A DNA stretch of 64,000 bases. Origin: Devosia sp. (GTDB taxonomy: Bacteria > Pseudomonadota > Alphaproteobacteria > Rhizobiales > Devosiaceae). Shown here in pieces: positions 8,335-17,833 of this stretch. The position numbers and the translations under genes are program-made. The stretch covers positions 1,054,001-1,118,000 of the forward strand of contig NZ_JANQAH010000011.1 in assembly GCF_024707125.1 (NCBI RefSeq), given 5' to 3'. The notes under the pieces were generated by a model. That model was not told the origin of the DNA. It did not search any database and saw only the letters and a list, made by a program, of their open reading frames with translations. Position 1 is the stretch's first letter. The number at the start of each line of letters is the position of its first letter.

Positions 8335-10137
8335 ATGAGCGCTGTCGCACAAAAGGGTCACAACCAGTTCGGCAATCTGCCCACCTGGGACCTCAATGAT
8401 CTCTACCCCGGCAAGGACAGCGCCGAATTCAAGGCTGCGCTCGAGGAGTCAAAGCGCCTCGCCGCCAAATTCGAGAGCGACTACAAGGGCAAGCTCGCCG
8501 ACCTCACCAAATCAGGCGGCCTCATCCAGGCGATTAGGGATAGCGAAGTTCTGGGTGATATCACCGGCCGTATCGGCTCCTTCGCCTTTCTCCAATATGC
8601 GCAGCGCTCGACCGATCCGGACCGCGCCAAATTCATGGGCGACACCAATGAAGCGCTGACCACGCTCTCGACCCGCGTGCTGTTCTTCGAACTCGAACTC
8701 AACCGCGTCGACGACGCCGAACTCGACGCCGCCATTGCGCGCGACCCCGAACTCGCCCGCTACAAGACCTGGTTCGCAGAACTGCGCAAGGCAAAGCCCT
8801 ACCAGCTCGACGACAAGCTTGAAGAGCTGTTCCACGACAAGTCCGTCACCGCCTTCTCCGCCTGGAACCGGCTCTTTGACGAGACCATGTCGAGCCTCGA
8901 ATTCGAGGTCGATGGCGAGGTGCTGAACCTTGAATCGACCCTGCACCTCCTCTCCGAAAAGGACGAGAAGAAGCGAGAAAGCGCCTTCAACGCGCTCGCC
9001 AAAACTTTCAAGGCCAATGGCCGGCTCTTCACCCACATCACCAATGTCCTCGCCAAGGACAAGGAAATTTCCGACCGCTGGCGCGGCTACGAAGATATTG
9101 CTGACTCCAGGCACATGGCGAACTCGGTCGAGCGCGAAGTCGTCGACGCCCTGCAGTCGGCCGTCGAAGCCGCCTATCCGCGCCTTTCGCACCGCTACTA
9201 CAAGATGAAGGCAAAATGGTTCGGCAAGGAAAAGCTGAACGCCTGGGACCGCAATGCGCCCCTGCCGACCAGTGACGAACGCATCTGGGATTGGGACACG
9301 GCCGTTACCACGGTCCTCGACGCCTATGGCCGCTTCTCGCCAGACCTCGCTGACGTCGCCAAACCCTTCTTCAATTCGGGCTGGATCGACGCGCCGACTG
9401 GCGAAGGCAAACTCTCGGGCGCCTTCGCGCACCCGACCGTGCCCAGCGCGCACCCATACCTGATGCTGAACTATCTCGGCCGCACACGCGATATCATGAC
9501 CCTTGCCCATGAGCTGGGCCACGGCGTGCATCAGCGCCTCGCCGCCGCGCAGGGCCCGATCCTCGCCAATACGCCTCTCACGCTCGCCGAAACCGCCTCG
9601 GTCTTCGGCGAAATGCTGACCTTTAGGGCGCTCCTCGACAAGACCACCGACCCCAGGCAGCGCTTCGCCTTGCTGTCTTCCAAGGTGGAGGACATGCTCA
9701 ACACCGTGGTTCGCCAGATCGCCTTCTACACCTTCGAGCGCCGCGTCCACACCGCGCGCCGCCAGGGCGAATTGCGCACCGAGGAAATCAACCAGATCTG
9801 GCTCGATGTGCAGTCCGAGTCACTGGGCGACGGGATCATCCAGAACGAAGGTTATGACATCTTCTGGACCTATATCCCGCACTTCATCCATTCGCCCTTC
9901 TACGTCTATGCCTATGCTTTCGGCGATTGCCTTGTGAACTCGCTCTACGCACAGTATGAGAAGTCGAGTGAAGGCTTTGCGGAGCGCTATTTCGAGCTCC
10001 TGAAGGCCGGGGGAAGCAAGCATCATTCCGAACTTCTGGCGCCCTTCGGGCTCGATGCCAAGGACCCCAACTTCTGGTCGCTCGGCCTTTCGATGATCGA
10101 AGGGCTGATCGACGAACTTGAGGCGACTTCGCCCTGA
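8335..10137 (+). CDS. pepF: M3 family oligoendopeptidase F
   Basis: A 600-residue cytosolic zinc metallopeptidase that cleaves short peptides. The HELGH zinc motif is at residues 392-396, with the third ligand expected in the following LTLAETASVFGEML segment. The N-terminal part (LGNL-like FGNLPTWDLNDLYPG, then a long helical region) and C-terminal FYVYAYAFGDCLVNSLYAQYE fit the PepF clade. Length is normal. GGGAG precedes the ATG. It is followed by the small cytochrome oxidase IV gene on the same strand. Confidence 0.93.
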   Translation: MSAVAQKGHNQFGNLPTWDLNDLYPGKDSAEFKAALEESKRLAAKFESDYKGKLADLTKSGGLIQAIRDSEVLGDITGRIGSFAFLQYAQRSTDPDRAKFMGDTNEALTTLSTRVLFFELELNRVDDAELDAAIARDPELARYKTWFAELRKAKPYQLDDKLEELFHDKSVTAFSAWNRLFDETMSSLEFEVDGEVLNLESTLHLLSEKDEKKRESAFNALAKTFKANGRLFTHITNVLAKDKEISDRWRGYEDIADSRHMANSVEREVVDALQSAVEAAYPRLSHRYYKMKAKWFGKEKLNAWDRNAPLPTSDERIWDWDTAVTTVLDAYGRFSPDLADVAKPFFNSGWIDAPTGEGKLSGAFAHPTVPSAHPYLMLNYLGRTRDIMTLAHELGHGVHQRLAAAQGPILANTPLTLAETASVFGEMLTFRALLDKTTDPRQRFALLSSKVEDMLNTVVRQIAFYTFERRVHTARRQGELRTEEINQIWLDVQSESLGDGIIQNEGYDIFWTYIPHFIHSPFYVYAYAFGDCLVNSLYAQYEKSSEGFAERYFELLKAGGSKHHSELLAPFGLDAKDPNFWSLGLSMIEGLIDELEATSP

Positions 10138-10177
10138 GTGCACTAGAATAGAAGACGACTATACTTTCGAGGACGAG

Positions 10178-10342
10178 ATGGCCGCAAAGCACGCCCAACA
10201 CCACTCCGAGCCGGTACTGGAATCCGCAATGGATTACACCGAACACGAAAAGACCTATAACGGCTTCATTGCCGCGGTGAAGTGGTCGGTCATCGGCACG
10301 GCCGCCCTGCTGATCATTCTGTTCTTCGTGGTCCAGCCCTAA
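10178..10342 (+). CDS. aa3-type cytochrome c oxidase subunit IV
   Basis: 54 residues: a short polar N-terminus (MAAKHAQHHSEPVLESAMDYTEHEKTYNGF is its span) and one transmembrane helix, AAVKWSVIGTAALLIILFFV. The HEKTYNGF-VKW pattern is the signature of the bacterial subunit IV peptide that packs beside the aa3 oxidase core. The core subunits are not in this window. GAGGACGAG precedes ATG 10178; upstream in-frame starts have no such site. A GCCTGCC-CGCC-GGCAGGC hairpin lies between it and pntAA. Confidence 0.88.
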   Translation: MAAKHAQHHSEPVLESAMDYTEHEKTYNGFIAAVKWSVIGTAALLIILFFVVQP

Positions 10343-10399
10343 AATACTTTTAGCAGGCAAGAGCTGCCTGCCCGCCGGCAGGCGGGTAGGAGAGTTCTC

Positions 10400-12019
10400 A
10401 TGAAAATTGCGGTTCTGCGGGAAACCGTGGCAGGCGAACATCGCGTCGCCGCCACGCCCGAAACCGTCGCCAAGCTGATCGGGCTTGGCGCAGCTATCAG
10501 CGTCGAGAAGGGCGCGGGCCAGGGGTCGCGCATCAGCGACGCCCAGTTCGCCGAAGCCGGCGCCAGTGTCGCTGCTTCCGGGGCCGAAGCGGTCAAGGGC
10601 GCAGACATCGTCCTCGCCGTGCGCCGCCCCGCCGCCAAGGCGCTCGCCGGCACCAATCCCGGCGCCCTCCTCATCGCCGCGCTCGACCCCTATGGCAATG
10701 AGAGCGAAGTCGCCGCCCTCGCCAAGGCAGGCGTCACCGCCATCGCTATGGAATTCATGCCGCGCATCACCCGTGCGCAGGTCATGGACATTCTCTCCTC
10801 CCAGGCCAATCTCGCCGGCTACCAGGCCGTCATCGAAGCCGCTGCCCATTTCGGCCGCGCCCTCCCCATGATGATGACCGCCGCCGGCACCGTGCGTCCG
10901 GCCAAAACTTTCGTCATGGGTGCCGGTGTCGCCGGCCTCCAGGCCATCGCCACCGCCCGCCGCCTCGGCGCCGTGGTCTCGGCCACCGACGTGCGCGCCG
11001 CTGCCGGCGAACAGGTTGAATCGCTCGGCGCTAAATTCATCATGACCGACACTCTCAAGGACGCCTCGGGCACCGGCGGCTATGCCCGCGAACTGACCCT
11101 TGTCGAGCAGCAGGCCCAGGCCGAGCTCGTCGCCGGCCATATCGCGAAGCAAGACATCGTCGTCACCACCGCCCTCATTCCCGGTCGCCCGGCACCAAAG
11201 CTGGTCACCAAGGCAATGGTCGAAAGCATGGCGCCCGGCTCGGTCATCGTCGACCTCGCCGCCGAACGCGGCGGCAATGTCGAACTGACCCGACCCGACG
11301 AAGTCGTCGACCATAATGGCGTAACCATTATCGGCTTCACCAATCTCGCGAGCCGCATCCCCACCACCGCCAGCCAACTCTACGCGAAAAACCTCCTCTC
11401 CTTCCTCGAAACCCTGATCGACAAGAAGGACAAAAAGCTCGCGATCAACTGGGAAGACGACCTGGTCAAGGCCACCGTCCTCACCCGAGACGGCGCCGTG
11501 GTGCACCCCAATTTTGCCCCCGCAGCAGCCCCGGTTGTTGCCGCTCCTGTCGCCGTGCCAAAGCCCGCGCCCAAGGCGCCAAGCAGCAAGGTCGAAGCCA
11601 AGGCCGCGCCAGCCAAGACCGGCGCCGCCCGCAAGGCTCCAGCCAAGCCCGCCGAGCATAAGGTTGACCACAGCGCCTCCATCGCCAAACCAGCGCCAAA
11701 AACCGGCACGAAGAAACCGGCCACCAAGCCGGCCGAACATGTCGAAGACCACGCCCCGGCCAAGGCACCAGCCACCAAAACGGTGACGGCGAAAAAGCCC
11801 GTGGCCAAGAAGGCCGCGGCACCGGCCGCCGCCGAACCCGACCACAGCGCCGCGGCCCCACCGGCTGCGCCAAAGCCCCGCGCTACCAAAAAGCCGGCCA
11901 CCAAACCGGCCGAACACATTGAAGACCACAGCGCCGCAGCGCAAAAACCTGCGGCCAAGAAGCCGGCGACAAAAAAACCGGCCGTGAAGAAGACTGCCGC
12001 ACCGGAGGGGGGCCAGTAA
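10400..12019 (+). CDS. pntAA: NAD(P) transhydrogenase subunit alpha part 1, with long KPA-rich tail
   Basis: NAD(H)-binding domain I of the proton-translocating transhydrogenase that makes NADPH from NADH. Residues 1-370 carry the family features: [21 protein letters not shown], the [23 protein letters not shown] segment and the [20 protein letters not shown]ossmann loop. The usual protein ends near residue 380. Here about 160 extra residues of Lys/Pro/Ala-rich sequence follow, with at least four repeats of a (K)PAEH-x-x-DHS unit. The reading frame stays intact through to the TAA one base before pntAB, so the tail is translated unless processed. Confidence 0.93.
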   Translation: MKIAVLRETVAGEHRVAATPETVAKLIGLGAAISVEKGAGQGSRISDAQFAEAGASVAASGAEAVKGADIVLAVRRPAAKALAGTNPGALLIAALDPYGNESEVAALAKAGVTAIAMEFMPRITRAQVMDILSSQANLAGYQAVIEAAAHFGRALPMMMTAAGTVRPAKTFVMGAGVAGLQAIATARRLGAVVSATDVRAAAGEQVESLGAKFIMTDTLKDASGTGGYARELTLVEQQAQAELVAGHIAKQDIVVTTALIPGRPAPKLVTKAMVESMAPGSVIVDLAAERGGNVELTRPDEVVDHNGVTIIGFTNLASRIPTTASQLYAKNLLSFLETLIDKKDKKLAINWEDDLVKATVLTRDGAVVHPNFAPAAAPVVAAPVAVPKPAPKAPSSKVEAKAAPAKTGAARKAPAKPAEHKVDHSASIAKPAPKTGTKKPATKPAEHVEDHAPAKAPATKTVTAKKPVAKKAAAPAAAEPDHSAAAPPAAPKPRATKKPATKPAEHIEDHSAAAQKPAAKKPATKKPAVKKTAAPEGGQ

Positions 12020-12020
12020 A

Positions 12021-12383
12021 ATGGAAGCAACTGCAAACACGGTCGCCGATGCCGCGACTGCCCTGGCCCATGGGGCCATTGGCGGGGCCATCGACCCCTT
12101 CATCTTCCGCCTCGCCATTTTCGTATTGGCGATCTTTGTCGGCTATTTCGTCGTCTGGAGCGTCACTCCGGCCCTCCACACGCCCCTGATGAGCGTTACC
12201 AATGCCATCTCATCGGTGATCGTCGTCGGCGCCCTGCTCGCCGTCGGCGTACAGCTCGCCAATGACGCCAGCTGGATCAGCAAGGTCTTTGGTTTCATCG
12301 CCCTCGTCTTCGCCTCCGTAAACATTTTCGGTGGCTTCCTCGTGACCCAGCGCATGCTGGCCATGTACAAGAAGAAGGGCTGA
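12021..12383 (+). CDS. pntAB: NAD(P) transhydrogenase subunit alpha part 2
   Basis: 120 residues forming part of membrane domain II: about four hydrophobic segments, with [23 protein letters not shown], the highly conserved transhydrogenase motif, and [16 protein letters not shown] at the end. The ATG is one base after the pntAA stop, so translation is almost certainly coupled. A separate AA/AB split is the usual alphaproteobacterial arrangement. Confidence 0.95.
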   Translation: MEATANTVADAATALAHGAIGGAIDPFIFRLAIFVLAIFVGYFVVWSVTPALHTPLMSVTNAISSVIVVGALLAVGVQLANDASWISKVFGFIALVFASVNIFGGFLVTQRMLAMYKKKG

Positions 12384-12388
12384 GCGAA

Positions 12389-13795
12389 ATGATCGACGCC
12401 AATATCGCCGCCCTCTTCTATCTCGTTGCGGGCGTGCTCTTCATCCTGGCGCTCCGCGGGCTGTCGAGCCCCCGTTCGGCCCGCCAGGGCAATCTCTTCG
12501 GCATGGTCGGCATGGCCATCGCCGTCGTCACCACGCTCCTCGTCGCAGCCCCCAGCGATTGGGTGAGCTGGCTGCTGATCATCGGTGGCCTTGGCCTTGG
12601 TGGCGGCATCGGCGCCTATGTCGCCCGCGAAGTGAAGATGACCGACATGCCCCAGCTTGTCGCCGCCTTCCACTCGCTGGTGGGCCTCGCCGCCGTCTTC
12701 GTGGCCGCGGCCGCCCTCTACGCCCCTGAAGCCTTCGGCATCGGCGTGCCCGGCGATATCCACGCCCAGGCGCTCATCGAAATGTCCATCGGCGTCGCCA
12801 TCGGCGCCTTCACCTTCACCGGCTCGGTCATCGCCTTTGCCAAGCTCAACGGCAATATGTCGGGCAAGCCGATCATCCTGCCGGCCCGCCACCTGATCCA
12901 CATTGTCCTCGGCATCGTGCTCTTGGCGCTGGTCTGGGCCTTCACCGTCACGGCCGAGCCTTGGCTCTTCTGGGCGATCACCGTGCTCGCCCTCGTCCTC
13001 GGCGGCCTGATGATCATCCCGATCGGCGGCGCCGACATGCCCGTCGTCGTCTCCATGCTCAATTCCTATTCGGGTTGGGCCGCAGCCGGCATCGGCTTTA
13101 CCCTCGGCAATACGGCTCTGATCATCACCGGCGCCCTTGTCGGCTCCTCGGGCGCGATTCTCTCGTACATCATGTGCAAGGCGATGAACCGCAGCTTCAT
13201 CTCGGTCATCCTCGGCGGCTTTGGTGGTGACACTTCATCCGCTACCGGCGGCGCCGAAGAAGACCGCCCCGTAAAACAGGGCGCAGCCGAAGACGCTGCC
13301 TTCCTCATGAAGAATGCCGGCAAGGTCATCATCGTGCCCGGCTATGGCATGGCCGTGGCTCAGGCCCAGCACGCCCTGCGTGAAATGGCCGATCAGCTCA
13401 AGGCGGCAGGCGTCGAAGTCAAATACGCTATCCACCCCGTTGCCGGCCGCATGCCGGGCCACATGAACGTGCTGCTCGCCGAAGCCAATGTGCCCTATGA
13501 CGAAGTGTTCGAACTGGAAGACATCAATTCCGAATTCGCCCAGTCCGACGTCGCCTTCGTCATCGGCGCCAATGACGTGACCAACCCCGCCGCCAAGACC
13601 GACAAGACCTCGCCGATCTACGGCATGCCGGTCCTCAACGTCGAAGACGCCGGCACAGTGCTCTTCATCAAGCGCGGCATGGCCGCCGGCTATGCCGGCG
13701 TCCAGAACGAACTCTTCTTCCGCGACAACACGATGATGCTTTTTGGCGATGCCAAAAAGGTCACCGAAGACATCGTGAAGAGCCTCGGCCACTAA
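12389..13795 (+). CDS. pntB: NAD(P) transhydrogenase subunit beta
   Basis: 468 residues: an N-terminal membrane domain with about nine helices, including GGADMPVVVSMLNSYSGWAAAGIGF, and a C-terminal NADP(H)-binding domain III with VIIVPGYGMAVAQAQH, HPVAGRMPGHMNVLLAEA, and DVAFVIGANDVTNPAA. These are diagnostic. Together with PntAA/PntAB it forms the inner-membrane proton pump. It starts 5 bases after pntAB. Two hairpins follow the stop. Confidence 0.96.
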   Translation: MIDANIAALFYLVAGVLFILALRGLSSPRSARQGNLFGMVGMAIAVVTTLLVAAPSDWVSWLLIIGGLGLGGGIGAYVAREVKMTDMPQLVAAFHSLVGLAAVFVAAAALYAPEAFGIGVPGDIHAQALIEMSIGVAIGAFTFTGSVIAFAKLNGNMSGKPIILPARHLIHIVLGIVLLALVWAFTVTAEPWLFWAITVLALVLGGLMIIPIGGADMPVVVSMLNSYSGWAAAGIGFTLGNTALIITGALVGSSGAILSYIMCKAMNRSFISVILGGFGGDTSSATGGAEEDRPVKQGAAEDAAFLMKNAGKVIIVPGYGMAVAQAQHALREMADQLKAAGVEVKYAIHPVAGRMPGHMNVLLAEANVPYDEVFELEDINSEFAQSDVAFVIGANDVTNPAAKTDKTSPIYGMPVLNVEDAGTVLFIKRGMAAGYAGVQNELFFRDNTMMLFGDAKKVTEDIVKSLGH

Positions 13796-13803
13796 AACAT
13801 TGT

Positions 13804-13867
13804 GGGCGCCCAAGGCGCCCCATCTCATCCACTGTGTGATCCCCGCGAAAGCGGGGATCTTTGTTTG
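13804..13867 (+). terminator. Double hairpin terminating the pnt operon
   Basis: First stem GGGCGCC-CAA-GGCGCCC at 13804-13820, then GATCCCCGC-GAAA-GCGGGGATC at 13838-13859 followed by TTTGTTT. The second hairpin has the same GAAA-capped core as the repeat pair at 27.4 kb, so it may be a REP unit reused as a terminator. Confidence 0.8.
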
Positions 13868-13877
13868 GCGCGTTGCC

Positions 13878-16788
13878 TCACATCACCTTGCTGACTTCCA
13901 TCAGCCCCGGCCGCTGATCATTCGCCGCCTTGATAGCCGTCTCGCCACCCAGCACCACCACATGGCCCTTCTCGGCCAGCACATCGAGCGCATCGGCCAG
14001 CGCCGAAAAGTCCTTCTGGCTGGCGCCAAGGATTTCATCCCGGCGCTGCTGGCGGATGGCATCAGTCGTGCCGGTAAGTATCCGCCACATGGCAGAATAG
14101 CCCTTGGAATCGACGAATTCCGGCCGGTCAGCATCGCCAATAACGCCGATGATCGAGCGCGTCAGATCGGTCTCGCCAATCCCCGCCCGCAGCGCCTTGG
14201 CCGCACCGTCATAGACATCGAGCGTCTTGAGCAGGTTCGGGTCGCGATAGGATAGGAACGAGAAATTGCCCGATGACAGGTCAAACCGGCTCGACCCACC
14301 ATAGGCCCCGCCCTGTACGCGCACCTTGTCCCAGAGATAGGTCGTGTTGAGGAAGCGCAGCACCACGGCCGAAGCCGCCGAGGCTTCATAACCCAGCGCC
14401 TTCAGGTTCGCGCCCTTGCCGACATAATTGACCTGCGCCGGAATGACCAAGCCCTCGGACTTCGGCTCCGCCGCAAAGCCCCAGTCATGCGTCACCGCAT
14501 CGCTCTGCGGCAGCCCCTCGACGAAGCTCGCCAGCACACCGCGCGTCTCGGTAAAGAGGCTCGCGTCGGCCGTCAGGTTGACCACCATGCCCTTGCGATT
14601 GAAGAGGACATCGCGGATGCGCCGGAACGTGGCTTCCACCCCAGCCCAATCGCTATCAATGCGCTTCACCAGATCGCGCAGGAAGTTGAGATAGCTGACG
14701 CCACCCAATTGCTCAGCCGCCCAGCTTGCCTCGGTCAGGCCCGCCTTGAGGCGCGTATCGACAATGGAGTTGCCGGCCGGGATCATACGGGCCTCAAAAC
14801 CCGCCTTTTCCTCCAGCGCCATCTGACGAATGCGCTCCTTGTTGTCGAGCCGCGCATCGAGCAACACCTCGCCCATGATGTCGAGCATGTCGCCAAACTT
14901 GGCCGGCACCGATTTCCCCGACAGGAAGAACCAGGCCGCCGTCTCGTCATTGTCGAGCCGCGTCGCAAGGCTGCGATGCTGGGAAATGCCGCCCGTCGTG
15001 CGCCCAATGCGCTGCGTCAGGCTGACAAAATCCTCCTTGCTCGTGCCGGTCTGCAACAGCGCCCGACCGAACAACGGCAGATAGGGCAGCAGCGCCGGCT
15101 CCAAGACCTTCAGGTCAAAGCCGAGATCGAGATACAGGATCCCCAGCGTCGGCAGATCGTGATGCATCAGCCGCGCACCATGGAGATTGCTCTCATCAGT
15201 CGGCAGCGTACGGATCGAGCGGTCGAGATCGCCCAGCGTCAGCGTCGGAATCTTTGCCAGGTCTTCCGGCTTGTCGACCTCTTCCTGCAGCGCCTTCAGC
15301 TTCTCGGTCTGCGCAATCGTCGCCTTCAGCGCCGCGTCGTCCATGCCAGCACGAACCGCGGCGAGCTTGTCGTCTTCTTGCCTCTTTTCGCGCGCACCCA
15401 GCTCCGGATCAGCTTCGATCTTCGAGGTGATGCGATGCGTGTTGTCGAGGAACAGGCGACGGATTTCCTTCTCGAAATGCCCCTGCCCGGCCTTTTCCTT
15501 CAGCGCCGTCAGCGCCGCTTCAAAAGTCAGCGGCTCCAGCGGATCGCCGCCATGCAGCCACGAGCCAAGCGCGGTGAACATATAGCTCATACCCCGCGGC
15601 TGGCCGCCGGTGTTCTGCTCGCGCAGATGGAATTCAAACGTGTTGAGCGCCGCCTCGCGCTGCTCGTCGGAAAAGCCGGTTTCGGCGAGTTCCGCCAGCG
15701 TATCGAGCACCAGCTTTTCGACCTTTTCGGCGTCCGCCGGATCGATCCCCTTCAACCCGAACCCAGCCATGGGCTGGCGCAGCCAGGTGGAAATGCCACC
15801 GCCCAGCATGCTCTCGCCAATCCCGCTCTCGGTCAGCTTCTTGCGCAGCGGCGCCGCCGCATTGCCGGCCAGCAGATAGCTCAGCAGGCCGTGGCTCAGC
15901 GTTTCCTCACGGCCGCTTGGCGGATCGATCATCCAGTTGACGCTCGCCATGCCGTCACGACGCTTTTCCGCGTCGACCGTCCCGGCATAGGCCCCGCTCA
16001 CCTGCCGCGGTGCATTCCAGCGCGGCTGCAACGCAATATCGGCGTCCACGGGCGCCGCATCGAATTGGCTGAAAACCTCGTCCAGAATTTCGAGCCGCTT
16101 CTCCGGCGCGTCATCGCCCGAAAAAAACCACGCGGGCATTGGAGGGGTGGTAGAACTTGGTGTGAAAGCGCTTGAACTGCTCATAGGTCAGCGCTGGGAT
16201 ATCCTTGGGGTCGCCACCCGAGGAGAGTCCATAAATCGTATCGGGATAAAGCGCCCGCTGCGTCTGGTCGTGCATCACCGAGTCGGGCGAGGAAAACACG
16301 CCCTTCATCTCGTTGAAGACAACGCCCTTGTAAACGAGCGGCGCATCGAGGCTATCCAGCTCATAGTGCCAGCCCTCCTGCGCAAACGTGTCTTCCGTAA
16401 GAAGCGGGAAAAACACGGCGTCGAGATAGACATCCACAAGGTTGTAAAAATCCTTGAGATTGGCGCTCGCCACCGGATAGGCCGTCTTGTCCGGAAAGGT
16501 CATGGCGTTGAGGAAAGTGTGCATGGAGCCCTTGAGCAGCTCCACGAACGGCTTCTTCACAGGATATTTTCTGCTGCCGCACAGCACCGAATGCTCGAGA
16601 ATATGCGCAATGCCGGTCGAGTCATCGGGCGGCGTCTTCAGCGTCACGCCAAAAACCTTGTTCTCGTCGTCATTGACAAGGCTCAGCACCTCCGCCCCGG
16701 TCTTCTTGTGCCGAAAGAGCTGCGCCTGCGAATTGATCTCGGCAATGGACTCGTCGCGCACAAGCTCGAAAGCGGGATGGATAGACAT
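13878..16788 (-). pseudogene. M16 family metallopeptidase (M16C/PreP-like), frameshifted
   Basis: An inverzincin-type protease of about 970 residues that degrades peptides. The N-terminal part from 16788 has the inverted zinc motif HILEH at residues 62-66 within STGIAHILEHSVLCGSRKYP. The frame breaks near 16122-16128 at a run of seven T (minus strand): the first frame reads HPSNARVVFFGR, the second resumes at SGDDAPEKRLEILDEV. Removing one T gives NARVVFSGDDAPEKRL, a continuous family-like sequence. The rest, to 13878, is intact. Single-base insertion in a homopolymer: assembly error or fresh mutation. Confidence 0.88.
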
Positions 16789-16858
16789 GATACTGGCTCG
16801 TCTTGTTGTTTTGTGAAGCTAACCTAGGTGCGGCGGTACGGTTCCGCTAGGGCCGGGC

Positions 16859-17833
16859 CTACACCCCGCCGCGGATCTCGGGCTTCACTTCTTTCTGATA
16901 CCACTCGCCGAGCTGGTTCATCAGCGCCGGGAACAGGTTCTTGCGCTCGGTGGCAGCAACATTGTCGGCGATCTGCTCGGGCTTCGACACGCCGGCAATG
17001 ATGGTGGAAACCTGCGGATGATCGAGAATCCAGCGCAGCGCAAACTGGCTCATCGGCACGCCCTCGGGCGCCAGCCCCTTCAATTCCTGCACCAGCTCGA
17101 CTCCACGCTCGAACTTGATGCCCGAAAACGTCTCGCCCACCGAGAAAGCCTGCCCATCGCGATTGTAGTTGCGATGGTCTGACGTGTCGAACGTAGACGT
17201 CTTGTCATACTTGCCGCTCAAGAGCCCGCTCGCCAGCGGCAGACGCACGATGATCCCGACATCCCTCTCCGCCGCCAGCGGCAGCAGCTTTTCCGCTGCG
17301 TCCTGCCGGAACAGGTTGAAAATGATCTGCAGCGTGGCACAGCCAGGCTGTTCCAAACAGATCAGGCCTTCCTCGATGGTCTCGACGCTGGCGCCCCAGT
17401 TGCGCACTAGGCCCTCAGCCCTGAACTCATCCATCCAGCCAAAGATTTCGCCACTCCGCAGCACCTCGGTCGGTACGCAATGCAGCTGTGCCAGATCAAG
17501 CGAGGCAACGCCAAGCCGCTGGGCCGAACCAACAAGACTTTCGCGCACCCGGTCCTTGCTATACTTGTTGGGAAAAAGCGCTGCCGACCGGCCAAGCTTG
17601 GTCGCGACCTTTACGCCGGACGCCTTGGCATGTGCACCGATCCGCCGCTCGGAAAGCCCGCCGCCATAGACGTCCGCCGTATCCCAGAAATTGATCCCGG
17701 CGCCATTGGCGGCATCGAGAATGGCAGAAGCCGCCTCGTCCTCGACCGGCCCGAAATCGCCACCCAACTGCCAGCAACCAAGGCCGATCTCGCTGACCTC
17801 AAAACCCGTCTTGCCCAAGCGCCGCGTCTTCAT
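16859..17833 (-). CDS. Aldo/keto reductase
   Basis: A 324-residue NADPH-dependent TIM-barrel oxidoreductase. It starts MKTRRLGKTGFEVSEIGLGCWQLGG, has the catalytic aspartate and tyrosine in NFWDTADVYGGG, and a C-terminal FALRWILDHPQVSTIIAGVSKPEQIADN cofactor region. It matches the YghZ/Tas-like general group; substrate unknown. Its ATG overlaps the stop of the upstream ABC exporter gene (ATGA), so the two are coupled. Confidence 0.93.
   Translation of the reverse strand: MKTRRLGKTGFEVSEIGLGCWQLGGDFGPVEDEAASAILDAANGAGINFWDTADVYGGGLSERRIGAHAKASGVKVATKLGRSAALFPNKYSKDRVRESLVGSAQRLGVASLDLAQLHCVPTEVLRSGEIFGWMDEFRAEGLVRNWGASVETIEEGLICLEQPGCATLQIIFNLFRQDAAEKLLPLAAERDVGIIVRLPLASGLLSGKYDKTSTFDTSDHRNYNRDGQAFSVGETFSGIKFERGVELVQELKGLAPEGVPMSQFALRWILDHPQVSTIIAGVSKPEQIADNVAATERKNLFPALMNQLGEWYQKEVKPEIRGGV

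Noticed and set aside
8512..9750. 412-codon minus-strand ORF
   Set aside because: It lies wholly opposite pepF, and its composition (Gly/Glu/Val-rich) is that of an antisense shadow.
9884..12118. 744-codon minus-strand ORF
   Set aside because: Antisense to pepF, pntAA and pntAB; Gly/Arg-rich low-complexity shadow, largely mirroring the KPA tail.
14487..16175. 562-codon plus-strand ORF
   Set aside because: Antisense to the M16 peptidase gene; Gln/Arg-rich shadow.
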